From NCBI RefSeq assembly GCF_016704835.1, contig NZ_JADIZJ010000002.1:186001-250000 (forward strand): a stretch of 64,000 nt of DNA. The letters run 5' to 3'. Position numbers and translations under genes: made by a program. Positions within the stretch are counted from its first letter, which is position 1. Each line of letters opens with the position of its first letter. The notes beneath the pieces are model-generated. The model saw only the letters and a program-made list of their open reading frames with translations, did not search any database and had not been told where the DNA came from. Shown piece by piece: positions 8,757 through 16,807 of the stretch. This DNA comes from Sphingopyxis sp. Its GTDB lineage: Bacteria; Pseudomonadota; Alphaproteobacteria; Sphingomonadales; Sphingomonadaceae.

Positions 8757-8870
8757 TACACCCATTTTCGTTCGTGCTGAGCTTGTCCAAGCACCGTCCT
8801 TCTTTTCGCGACTCCCGAAAGAAAGTACGGCCCTTCGACAAGCTCTGGGCGAACGGATATTTTGACCAAA
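8757..8870. repeat. Intergenic inverted repeat (AGCTTGTC-type palindrome)
   Basis: Between pntB and the racemase gene, a GTTCGTGCTGAGCTTGTCC unit is followed by a mirrored CCCTTCGACAAGCTCTGGGC unit ending GAACGG. The same element type recurs at 17837-17931. It is non-coding, probably a REP-like element that can fold and end transcription of pntB. Confidence 0.7.
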
Positions 8871-8888
8871 GCATTCGGAGATTGAATT

Positions 8889-9587
8889 TTGCGTAAAATC
8901 GGCCTGATCGGGGGCATGAGCTGGGCATCGACCGAGCTTTATTACCGCCACCTCAACAAGGGCGTGCAAAAGCGGCTGGGCACCGCCTGTTCGGCGCCGA
9001 TCATGCTCGAAAGTCTCAACTATTGCGATCTGTCGCGGCTGACCACCCCCGAGCAATGGACGCATGCCAAGGAGGCGCTGATCGCTTCGGCGCAGCGGCT
9101 GGAGGCGGCGGGTGCGACCGCGCTGATGATCGCAGCCAATTCGATGCACAAGGTGGCCGAGGATGTCGCCGCGGCGATCTCGATCCCACTGCTCCATATC
9201 GTCGACGAGACCGGCGAGAAGATGAAGGCCGATGGGATCAAGGCGGCGGCGGTGATCGGCACGCGCAACGTCATGACCGAAGCCTGGTTCCGCCAGCGGC
9301 TGGTCCGCCACGGGCTGACCCTCGCGCCTTACGACATGAGCCGGGCCGACGAGATCGACCGGATCATTTACGAAGAGCTGATGCAGGGCAAGGTGAACGA
9401 AAGTTCGCGGCGCACGATGAAAACCTTCATCACCGATATCGCCAAGCAGGACATTCAGGCGATCGTGCTGGCGTGTACCGAACTGGTGATGTTGGTCGAT
9501 CCCGACGCCAATGTGCTGCCGATTTACGACACGACGCGGATCCATGTCGCAGCTGGAGTGGATTGGGTTTTGGGGAATGAAGGCTGA
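8889..9587 (+). CDS. Aspartate/glutamate racemase family protein
   Basis: A 232-residue cytosolic protein of the Asp/Glu racemase superfamily, starting IGLIGGMSWAST and keeping the second catalytic region ACTE (VLACTELVMLVD). Active enzymes use two acidic residues near CNT and CTE motifs; broad-specificity members such as YgeA have TNT at the first. Here the first reads AANSMHK, with Ala at the catalytic position, so one of the two bases is lost. It may catalyse a related one-base reaction. The start is TTG at 8889, eight bases after GGAG. Confidence 0.85.
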   Translation: MRKIGLIGGMSWASTELYYRHLNKGVQKRLGTACSAPIMLESLNYCDLSRLTTPEQWTHAKEALIASAQRLEAAGATALMIAANSMHKVAEDVAAAISIPLLHIVDETGEKMKADGIKAAAVIGTRNVMTEAWFRQRLVRHGLTLAPYDMSRADEIDRIIYEELMQGKVNESSRRTMKTFITDIAKQDIQAIVLACTELVMLVDPDANVLPIYDTTRIHVAAGVDWVLGNEG

Positions 9588-9589
9588 AT

Positions 9590-9722
9590 AATCCTCCCTG
9601 TCCCGTAGGCATGGAGAGAGGGACCGTCCGCGAATCGGATGGTCATGGGGCACAACCTTGCGCCAGAGCTCCTTCGTCAGCGCGTCGCGCTGCCACCTCC
9701 CCATGGTTTTGCCACAGCGAGG
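9590..9722. repeat. Intergenic repeat, copy 1 of a long palindromic family
   Basis: This stretch runs from TCCTCCCTGTCCCGTAGGCA to CGCTGCCACCTCCCCATGG. Read on the opposite strand it aligns with the repeat at 24757-24895 (GGAGGTGGCAGCGCG... region and AGGGAGGATT end). No coding potential of its own is evident. It separates two convergent genes. Confidence 0.65.
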
Positions 9723-9731
9723 ATCACAGGT

Positions 9732-10145
9732 TTAACTCATCTTCGTCCACGTCACGGTCCGGCAGAATACGCTGACACAGCCTTTCATTGTCAGCTTGCC
9801 GCCCTTCACGCGCAGGTGCGCTTTGTAATAACGCCCGTCCTCCGGGCTATAGCCTTCGCCTTTCCAGCCGTCGTCGTGCGGAACGAGATCCCAATAGATT
9901 TGCAGACCCGTCACCTTGCGGTCGCGCTTGGCTTTGTCGGGGTTGCGTTCGTCGAGCTGGCCGCCCGCCGGCTGCTTGACAAGAATGCGCTCGATCCGCC
10001 CGCACATCTTGTTGCCGCATGCCGCCATGACGACGACGCCCTTGCCATCGTCGGTTTTCCAGCGCCCGGCGATCGGCGCCGGCGCGGCGGCCATCGATGG
10101 CACGGCAATCAGGGCGACCAGCGCCAATGCATATCTGTGAATCAA
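9732..10145 (-). CDS. DUF2147-family exported protein
   Basis: A secreted protein of 137 aa. A signal peptide (ALALVALIAVPSMAAA) is followed by the DUF2147 core: IAGRWKTDDGKGVVVMAAC, CGRIERILV, WDLVPHDDGWKGEGYSPEDGRYY and a C-terminal GCVSVFCRTVTW. Lipocalin-like folding is suggested for the family; function is unknown. The best start is TTG at 10145, preceded by GGGGAGAGG (10150-10158 on the complement); an ATG at 10178 would put charged residues before the signal peptide. It is divergent from the beta-helix gene. Confidence 0.75.
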   Translation of the reverse strand: MIHRYALALVALIAVPSMAAAPAPIAGRWKTDDGKGVVVMAACGNKMCGRIERILVKQPAGGQLDERNPDKAKRDRKVTGLQIYWDLVPHDDGWKGEGYSPEDGRYYKAHLRVKGGKLTMKGCVSVFCRTVTWTKMS

Positions 10146-10244
10146 AGCGACCTCTCCCCGATTTATAGCTACACGCATGTCAGCAACCCGCTTGGCATCC
10201 GTCAAGTCTTGCCGCATGTTCTCCCAAAATCAGGGGAGAGAGTG

Positions 10245-11456
10245 ATGCGATTCCATGGCTTTCACGCGGCAACGCTGGCCGTATTGGCTGTTTTAGCCGC
10301 TCATCCGGCGGTCGCCAAGACGATCAGCGTCAGTTCGACAACGCCCGACGCCAATGAAAAGCTGCAAGAGGCGCTGATCCTGGCCAAGCCGGGCGATATC
10401 GTGCAGCTGGGCGCGGGAGTGTGGAAGCTGGTCGACGGGCTTTCGCTCGACGTCGCCAACGTCACGGTGCGCGGTGCCGGAGCGGGCGAGGGTGGGTCGA
10501 TCCTCGATTTCACCGGACAGCAAGGAGCCGGCGAGGGGCTGCTTGTCACGTCCGACGACGTGTATCTGACCAATTTTGCGGTGCTCAACACCAAGGGTGA
10601 CGGGATCAAATCGAAGGGCGCCGACCGCATCGTCTATCACAAGCTGCGCGTCGAATGGACCGCCGGGCCGAAAGAAACCAACGGTGCTTATGGCATCTAT
10701 CCGGTCGAAAGCACCGATGTGCTGATCGACAGCGTTTTCGTGCGCGGCGCGTCGGATGCCGGCATCTATGTCGGGCAGTCGAAGAATATCGTCGTCCGCG
10801 ATTCGATCGCGACCGAGAATGTCGCGGGGATCGAAATCGAGAACAGTTATGACGCCGACGTCCACGACAATATCGCGACCAAGAACACCGGTGGCATCCT
10901 GGTGTTCGACCTGCCCAGCCTGCCGATGCAGGGGGGGCACAATGTTCGCATCTTCGAAAATATCGTCAACGACAACAGCACGCCGAACTTTGCCCCCAAG
11001 GGCAACATCGTCGCGAGCGTGCCGACGGGTACCGGGGTGCTGGTGATGGCCAATCGTCATGTCGAGATTTTCGACAATGTGCTTGCTGACAATGGCACCG
11101 CGAATGTGATGATTGTCGGTTATCGTTACGAGCATAAAGATGCCAAATATCAGCCGCTGCCGCGCGACATCGTGGTGCGCGGCAATCAGCATGGCAAGGC
11201 GGGCTATGCGCCGGCGTTCGAGGGCGGGGCACAGATAGCGGCGGCCCTTGGCGGATCGATCCCGCCGGTGCTGTGGGATGGCGCGGGCGATGCGGTGGTG
11301 CTCGACAAGGTGGGGGTGCTGTCGCTGAATCTTCCCGACGTCGCGACCCCGCGCGATCAGGCGAAGCCCGCACCCGCCGACCTGTCGAAGGGCACGCCGC
11401 CCGCGGCGTTGCCGACGATCAAGCTGCCCGACACAATGGAGGCGAAGGTCCGGTGA
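10245..11456 (+). CDS. Parallel beta-helix repeat exported protein
   Basis: A 403-residue exported protein with a signal peptide ending AHPAVA (about residue 24). The body shows repeating short beta-strand turns typical of right-handed parallel beta-helices, such as RIVYHKLRVEW, DVLIDSVFVRG, NIVVRDSIATENVAGIEIEN and DVHDNIATKNTGGILVFD. It fits the parallel beta-helix family (TIGR03805 type) known to sit next to SO2930-type diheme cytochromes, as here. A substrate is unknown; polysaccharide binding or lysis is only a guess. GGGGAGAG precedes the ATG by a few bases, and the stop overlaps the next start. Confidence 0.82.
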   Translation: MRFHGFHAATLAVLAVLAAHPAVAKTISVSSTTPDANEKLQEALILAKPGDIVQLGAGVWKLVDGLSLDVANVTVRGAGAGEGGSILDFTGQQGAGEGLLVTSDDVYLTNFAVLNTKGDGIKSKGADRIVYHKLRVEWTAGPKETNGAYGIYPVESTDVLIDSVFVRGASDAGIYVGQSKNIVVRDSIATENVAGIEIENSYDADVHDNIATKNTGGILVFDLPSLPMQGGHNVRIFENIVNDNSTPNFAPKGNIVASVPTGTGVLVMANRHVEIFDNVLADNGTANVMIVGYRYEHKDAKYQPLPRDIVVRGNQHGKAGYAPAFEGGAQIAAALGGSIPPVLWDGAGDAVVLDKVGVLSLNLPDVATPRDQAKPAPADLSKGTPPAALPTIKLPDTMEAKVR

Positions 11457-12481
11457 GACGCGTATTCGCCGCGCTCGCCGCGGCGCTTCTGTGTGCGAGC
11501 GGCGGGGCTGCGGGGTCGCTGCCGGGGGTCGATCAGGCGCTGGTCGAGAGCGATGCGATGCCGCCGAAGCTGTCGGCTTTCGGCCTGTTTCGCGGCAACG
11601 ACCCGAAAACGCCCGCGACCGGCATCGGCTACGCGCTGCGCGCGCCGCTGTTCAGCGATTATACGGACAAGCATCGCTTCATCTCGATCCCGGTCGGCAG
11701 GAAGGCGAAGATTCTGGCCGACGGGACAATCGACTTTCCGCTCGGCACGGTGCTCGTCAAAAGCTTCGGCTGGACCGATGTCAATGCTGCTCGCCCGGTG
11801 GAAACGCGCCTGCTGATCCGCCGCGCGTCGGGCTGGGCGGCGCTGCCCTATATATGGGACGCCGACGGCAAGGATGCGACGCTGGCACTCGGCGGACGGC
11901 GCCTACCGGTGACCTTCAAAAGCCCCGACGGCGAGGTGCATAGCATCCGTTATGCGGTGCCGAACAAGAACCAGTGCAAGGAATGCCACAGCCTGAATGG
12001 CGAGATCGTGCCAATCGGGCCGAAGGCGCGAAATTTCATTCTTGATCCGGCCGCTTCCGCCAAACTGCGCGGCGTCTATTTCGAAAATCCGGCCGCGCTG
12101 AAACCCGCGATGCCGCAGTGGGACGACCCCAAAAGCGGCAGCGTCGCCGACCGCGCCCGCGCCTATCTCGACGTCAATTGCGCGCATTGTCACAATCCGG
12201 CGGGCAGCGCTTCGAACAGCGGGCTGTTCCTGCGCTGGACCGACAATCCGGCGGGGGTTAATTACGGCATCGGCAAGCGCCCGACCGCGGCGGGGCGCGG
12301 CAGTGGGGGCATGGATTTTGCCATCGCGCCGGGCGATCCCGCGCACAGTTTTCTGCTCTATCGCCTCGAAAGCACCGACCCCGGTATCGCGATGCCCGAA
12401 CTCGGGCGATCGACGGTGCATAAGGAAGGCGCGGCGCTGCTGCGGCAATGGATTGCGGAGATGCCGAAAGCGTCGCATTAG
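11453..12481 (+). CDS. SO2930-family diheme c-type cytochrome
   Basis: A 342-residue exported protein with signal peptide ALAAALLCASGGAAG and two CxxCH heme sites: CKECH near residue 178 and CAHCH near 245. The intervening sequence (SDYTDKHRFISIPVGRKAKI, FPLGTVLVKSF) matches the SO2930/TIGR03806 family. It should act in the periplasm as an electron carrier or oxidoreductase partner of the upstream beta-helix protein. The start is GTG at 11453, overlapping the upstream stop (GTGA), so the two are translationally coupled. Confidence 0.87.
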   Translation: MRRVFAALAAALLCASGGAAGSLPGVDQALVESDAMPPKLSAFGLFRGNDPKTPATGIGYALRAPLFSDYTDKHRFISIPVGRKAKILADGTIDFPLGTVLVKSFGWTDVNAARPVETRLLIRRASGWAALPYIWDADGKDATLALGGRRLPVTFKSPDGEVHSIRYAVPNKNQCKECHSLNGEIVPIGPKARNFILDPAASAKLRGVYFENPAALKPAMPQWDDPKSGSVADRARAYLDVNCAHCHNPAGSASNSGLFLRWTDNPAGVNYGIGKRPTAAGRGSGGMDFAIAPGDPAHSFLLYRLESTDPGIAMPELGRSTVHKEGAALLRQWIAEMPKASH

Positions 12482-12488
12482 GCGGGCC

Positions 12489-13121
12489 ATGACACTGCTC
12501 ATCCTCCACGACTATTTCCGCTCCTCGGCCAGCTTTCGCGTGCGCATCGCACTGAACCTGAAAGGCCTCGCCTACGAGCGCGTCGAAGTCAGCCTGATCG
12601 CGGGTGAGCAGCGCAGCGACGCCTATCTCGAACAGAACGCGCAGGGCTTTGTGCCGATGCTCGTCGCCGATGGCGAGCCGATTATCCAGAGCATGGCGAT
12701 CATCGACTGGCTCGACCGCGCCTTTCCCGAGCCGCGGCTGATCCCCGAAGACGCCATGCCGCGCGCCGTCGCACTGGCGCAGGCGCAGGTGGTGGCGAGC
12801 GACATCCACCCGCTGAACAATTTGCGCGTGCTGAAATATCTGACCCGCGATCTTGGCCTGAACGAACAGACCAAGGACCGCTGGATCGCAACGTGGATCG
12901 CGCAGGGTTTCGAGGCGCTCGAGGCGATGGCGGGTGACGGGACCTATCTGGGCGGCAACACGCCGAGCATCGCCGACTGCTGTCTGGTGCCGCAGATGTA
13001 TAATGCGCGCCGGTTCGAGGTGCCGCTGGATGATTATCCGCGGCTGGTGGCGATTGACGCGGCGTGCATGGAGCTGGAGGCGTTTCAGAACGCGCATCCC
13101 GACGCGGTAAAGACGGCGTGA
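12489..13121 (+). CDS. maiA: Maleylacetoacetate isomerase
   Basis: A 210-residue zeta-class glutathione transferase. The N-terminal thioredoxin-fold half carries the family signature SSASFRVRIALNLKGL at residues 12-27 with the glutathione-binding Ser, plus GFVPML and the SMAIIDWLD segment. The C-terminal helical half contains GGNTPSIADCCLVPQMYNARRF. It isomerises maleylacetoacetate to fumarylacetoacetate in tyrosine/homogentisate breakdown, but no other genes of that pathway are here, so a different zeta-GST role is possible. It is seven bases after the cytochrome gene and overlaps the receptor start. Confidence 0.85.
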   Translation: MTLLILHDYFRSSASFRVRIALNLKGLAYERVEVSLIAGEQRSDAYLEQNAQGFVPMLVADGEPIIQSMAIIDWLDRAFPEPRLIPEDAMPRAVALAQAQVVASDIHPLNNLRVLKYLTRDLGLNEQTKDRWIATWIAQGFEALEAMAGDGTYLGGNTPSIADCCLVPQMYNARRFEVPLDDYPRLVAIDAACMELEAFQNAHPDAVKTA

Positions 13122-15187
13122 TTCGTCTGCTGACGGGGGTTGCCGCGCTGGCCATTCCGGCGGCGGCGGTGGCGCAGGATGCCGCAACTGCGACACCCAT
13201 CGACAACGCTGGCGAGGACGTTATCGTCGGCCGCGCGCGGACGACACAGGAACGCTTTGAAATTGTCGTCAGTGGCTCGGGCGCACTGCCGCTGACATCT
13301 GCCGATGCGGTGCAGTCGACCACGCTGATTGAAGATTTGCGCCCCGGCATCGGGGCGCGCATCGAGAACCGCATGCGCGACGAGGCGGGGATTGTGCAGT
13401 TCCGCCGATCGGACGGACGCTCGGCAAACCCGACCAGCCAGGGGGTGACGCTGCGCGGGCTGGGCGGCAATGCGTCGAGCCGCGCGCTGGTGATGCTCGA
13501 TGGCATCCCGCAGGCCGATCCGTTCGGCGGCTGGGTTGCGTGGACCGCATTTGACGCGATCAACCTGCGCGGCGCGACGATTACGCGCGGCGGCGGCAGC
13601 GGCGCCGATGGGCCGGGGGCGCTGGCGGGAACCATCGGGCTCAATTCCGATCTGACCTATGGCGGCACTGCCAGCCTGGCCTATGGCAGCCGCGATAGCT
13701 GGGATGCGTCGGCTTCGGTCGGCGGGGGACTGGGCGGCGGCGAGGTCGCGGTCGACGGGCGCTACGGCCGCGGCGACGGCTTTATCCCGATTGCGAAGGG
13801 CCAGCGCGGCAGCGTCGATCGCGCCGCGCCCTTCGAGCAGGGCGGGCTCGGCGTGCGAATGCGCTTCGACACGGGGGAGAGCGGCCGGATCGAGGCGAGC
13901 GTACGCGGCTTTTCGGACCGGCGAGATCGTGGGACCGATTTTACGACCAGCCAGGTCGACGGGATCGATGCGAGCCTGCGTTTCGTCCGCGATCCACACC
14001 GGACCAATCAACTGTTCGCGCTCGCCTATGTCCAGCTGCGCGATTTCGAGAGCGGCTTTGCCAGCGTCGCAGCGAACCGCAACAGCGTGGCGCCGGCGTT
14101 GTTCCAGCGCGTTCCGGCCACGGGGCTTGGCGCACGGATCGAATTTCGCCCGGTCATCGGCCGCGCCAACCCGCTGCGCGTCGGGGCCGACTGGCGCCGC
14201 ACGACGGGCCGGACCGAAGAGGATTTCTTCTTTGCCGGGGCGGTTCCCGGTCGCCACCGAACGGCGGGCGGCGACAGTGACACGATCGGCGCTTTTGCCG
14301 AATGGACATCCGGATACCGCGACCATGGTCTGGTCTGGACACTCAGCGGGCGCGTCGATCGCTGGTGGCTGGGTGAGGGGTATCGGCTCGAACGCAATAT
14401 CGCCGGTCCGGTGATCACCGACCTGCGCTTTGCCGCACGGCAAGGCTGGGAGGGCAGCGGTCGGGCCGGGGTGCAGTGGACGAAAAATGCCTTGTCGCTG
14501 CGCGCTGCGGCCTATCGCAGCTGGCGCCTGCCGACGCTCAACGAACTCTATCGTCCGTTCCGCGTCGGTGCCGAGGTGACGACGGCGAACGAGATGCTGA
14601 AGCCCGAAAGGTTGTGGGGCGGTGAGGTCGGCGTCGATTGGGGCAGGGATGACACCAAGCTGTCGGTGACGCTGTTCGTCAACCATCTGACCGGTGCGAT
14701 CGCCAATGTGACGTTGGCGCCGAACTTGAACCAGCGGCAGAATCTCGATGCGATCGACACAAAGGGCATCGAGATCAGCGCCGAGCAGAAGATCGATTTT
14801 CTGACGCTGCGCGCGACCTATGCGTTGACCGATGCGACGGTCGATGCGTCGCGCGCCGCGGCGGCGCTCGACGGTCGCCGTCCGGCGCAGATCGCAAAGC
14901 ATGGCGGCAGCGTCTCGCTGCGCAGCAACACGCGCGGACCGGTCCAGGGGTTTGCGACGCTGCGCTATGTCGGCAAACAGAATGAGGATGATCTGGGCCT
15001 GCTGGTTCTCGGCGATGCGCTGACGCTCGACGCCGGATTGTCGTGGCGGCTGGCGCAAGCGATCAGCCTCGAGGCGCGCGGCGAAAATCTTTTCGACGAG
15101 CTGGTCCCTGCGGCAATCTCGTCCGCGGGGATCGTCGAGCGCGCGATGCCGCGAACCCTGTGGATCGGCGCGCGGCTGTCGTTCTGA
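13118..15187 (+). CDS. TonB-dependent outer-membrane receptor
   Basis: A 689-residue outer-membrane protein. The start is GTG at 13118, overlapping the maiA stop, and gives a signal peptide (LLTGVAALAIPAAAVA). The plug domain spans about residues 40-170 with QGVTLRGLGGNASSRALVML and DGIPQADPFGGW; the 22-strand barrel follows and ends in the aromatic LWIGARLSF, as needed for outer-membrane assembly. Ligand is unknown. It belongs to a long plus-strand run, 36 bases before a MarR regulator that heads a peptide-modification-like cassette. Confidence 0.92.
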   Translation: MIRLLTGVAALAIPAAAVAQDAATATPIDNAGEDVIVGRARTTQERFEIVVSGSGALPLTSADAVQSTTLIEDLRPGIGARIENRMRDEAGIVQFRRSDGRSANPTSQGVTLRGLGGNASSRALVMLDGIPQADPFGGWVAWTAFDAINLRGATITRGGGSGADGPGALAGTIGLNSDLTYGGTASLAYGSRDSWDASASVGGGLGGGEVAVDGRYGRGDGFIPIAKGQRGSVDRAAPFEQGGLGVRMRFDTGESGRIEASVRGFSDRRDRGTDFTTSQVDGIDASLRFVRDPHRTNQLFALAYVQLRDFESGFASVAANRNSVAPALFQRVPATGLGARIEFRPVIGRANPLRVGADWRRTTGRTEEDFFFAGAVPGRHRTAGGDSDTIGAFAEWTSGYRDHGLVWTLSGRVDRWWLGEGYRLERNIAGPVITDLRFAARQGWEGSGRAGVQWTKNALSLRAAAYRSWRLPTLNELYRPFRVGAEVTTANEMLKPERLWGGEVGVDWGRDDTKLSVTLFVNHLTGAIANVTLAPNLNQRQNLDAIDTKGIEISAEQKIDFLTLRATYALTDATVDASRAAAALDGRRPAQIAKHGGSVSLRSNTRGPVQGFATLRYVGKQNEDDLGLLVLGDALTLDAGLSWRLAQAISLEARGENLFDELVPAAISSAGIVERAMPRTLWIGARLSF

Positions 15188-15223
15188 CCTTCACAGGACG
15201 GCGATTGTCGATAAGAACAGGCC

Positions 15224-15670
15224 ATGGCCGCCAAAAAACTCAACCTCGACAATTTCCTGCCCTATCGCCTGTCGATCGCGTCGAACGCCCTGTCCGAACG
15301 GATTGCCGCCGAATATCAGAACCGCTTCGGGCTGAAGATTCCCGAGTGGCGGCTCATGGCGGTGCTCGGTGAAGGCAAGCCCAAGACCCAGCGCGAGCTA
15401 GTCGAAGCGACGCGAATGGACAAGGTGACGGTCAACCGCGCGGCGAAGGCGCTGGCGGAGCGCCAGCTGATCGCGCGGCAGGCGCATGCCGTCGACGGCC
15501 GGTCGCATCATCTGGAGCTCACCGAAACCGGGCGCTCGCTGTATGATGCGATCGTCCCCGCGGCGCTGGCAAGTGAAGCGCAGCTCGAATCGAAGATCAC
15601 TGCCGCCGAGCGCGCGACGATGATTGCGATCCTCGCCAAGCTCACCGCCGCCGCCGAAGACTATGCCTGA
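15224..15670 (+). CDS. MarR family transcriptional regulator
   Basis: A 148-residue winged-helix regulator. The helix-turn-helix and wing are visible as WRLMAVLGEGKPKTQRELVEATRMDKVTVNRAAKALAERQLI (about 45-90) and HAVDGRSHHLELTETGR. Flanking helices would form the dimer interface. The stop lies inside the start of the next gene (8-base overlap), so it is made with the PqqD/HprK cassette and probably controls that operon or the receptor upstream. Ligand is unknown. Confidence 0.88.
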   Translation: MAAKKLNLDNFLPYRLSIASNALSERIAAEYQNRFGLKIPEWRLMAVLGEGKPKTQRELVEATRMDKVTVNRAAKALAERQLIARQAHAVDGRSHHLELTETGRSLYDAIVPAALASEAQLESKITAAERATMIAILAKLTAAAEDYA

Positions 15671-15944
15671 CCCCTATTATCGCGCTGCGCCGTCGGGTGC
15701 TTTGCGCATCGAGCCGCTGGGCGAATTGACCGCGATTTTTGATCGCCGATCGATGCAGACGCACCTGGTGGTATCGCCGATGCCTGAAATCCTGCACGCG
15801 ATGGGTGCGGATGATTGCGATGCGGCGACGGTCGCGGTGCGGCTCGCCGAGAGCTTCGACTTCGGCGGCGCGGAGGAGGTGCAGCCGATCCTGGCCGAGC
15901 GGCTAAGCGAACTGGCGGCGATGGGGCTGGTGGCGCGCGCGTGA
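15663..15944 (+). CDS. HPr-rel-A system PqqD family peptide chaperone
   Basis: A 93-residue PqqD-like protein (RiPP recognition element fold). It has the alternating strand-helix pattern of the family: LRIEPLGELTAIFDRRSMQTHLV, then helices covering ATVAVRLAESFDF and ILAERLSELAAMGLVARA. The call rests on this fold-level pattern together with the adjacent HprK-related kinase, the diagnostic neighbour of this subfamily. PqqD-type domains bind leader peptides and hand them to modifying enzymes; no precursor peptide is evident. The gene overlaps both neighbours. Confidence 0.78.
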   Translation: MPDPYYRAAPSGALRIEPLGELTAIFDRRSMQTHLVVSPMPEILHAMGADDCDAATVAVRLAESFDFGGAEEVQPILAERLSELAAMGLVARA

Positions 15945-16807
15945 GGCACAGCATTCGCATCGCGGTCGGCCCGGTGCAGTTTCGCATCGGCAGCGACTGG
16001 CCTGAGCCGATTGCGGCGTTGGCGCGATTGTACGCGGGCTATCCACACGACGAGGCGCGCCCCGCGGACGCCACCGTGCGGCTTTTCGCGGCGCGGCCTT
16101 GGCGACGCTGGATGCGCCCGTCAGTCCATATCGGCGGCGACTTCGTCGTTCCCGACGCGCTGCCGCTGCCGCTGTCTATGGGGCTGCTCGCCGCCGAGAT
16201 GGGAATGAATTTGCAGGTCGCGCTGGGCTGGCGGCGGCACATGCTGCTCCACGCCAGCGCTGTCGCGCGGGGCGGCCGCGCGCTGATCATGTCGGGCGAA
16301 TCGGGATCGGGGAAATCGACGCTCGCGGCGCTGCTCGGGGAGGCCGACTGGCGGCTGATGGGCGACGAGTTCACCCTGATCGATCCGGTGAGCGGCGACG
16401 CGCTGGCCTTTCCGCGCGCGGTCAGCCTGAAGAATGAAGCCATCGCCCCGGTCGCGGCGCAGGTCGATGCCGCGCGGCTGGGGCTGCTGATGGCGGGCAC
16501 GCCCAAGGGCGATATTCGCCACCTGATCCCCCGGCCCGAAGCCATCGCCGCGATGCACGAACCCGCGCGCCCCGCGCTGCTGCTGTTCCCGCGCTTTGGA
16601 GGCGAAGCGGCGATCGAGCCGATGGGCGAGGGCGAGGCATTCGTGCGGCTGACCGAGGCGTCGACCAACTATGTCGCACTGGGCGAGGTGGGGTATGCCG
16701 CGCTGACGCGCTTCGTCCGCGAGACCCCCGCCTTTGGCATTTCCTACCCCGACAGTGCGACCGGAATCGCGCTGGTCGAACAATTATGGGCGGGCGCCGC
16801 GAAATGA
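15941..16807 (+). CDS. HprK-related kinase A
   Basis: A 288-residue protein with an HPr-kinase-like P-loop: LIMSGESGSGKSTLAALLGE near residues 110-130, after the conserved HASAVARGGRA strand. Downstream are WRLMGDEFTLID (Walker B-like Asp) and FPRAVSLKNEAI, as in HprK-related kinase families. HprK proper phosphorylates HPr on serine; related kinases in RiPP clusters phosphorylate peptides. The start GTG at 15941 overlaps the PqqD stop, and the stop overlaps the next ATG, so stoichiometric co-production is likely. Confidence 0.85.
   Translation: MRHSIRIAVGPVQFRIGSDWPEPIAALARLYAGYPHDEARPADATVRLFAARPWRRWMRPSVHIGGDFVVPDALPLPLSMGLLAAEMGMNLQVALGWRRHMLLHASAVARGGRALIMSGESGSGKSTLAALLGEADWRLMGDEFTLIDPVSGDALAFPRAVSLKNEAIAPVAAQVDAARLGLLMAGTPKGDIRHLIPRPEAIAAMHEPARPALLLFPRFGGEAAIEPMGEGEAFVRLTEASTNYVALGEVGYAALTRFVRETPAFGISYPDSATGIALVEQLWAGAAK

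Noticed and set aside
13085..15058. Minus-strand open frame of 657 codons opposite the TonB-dependent receptor
   Set aside because: Antisense to a clear receptor gene, with no plausible start signal or domain.
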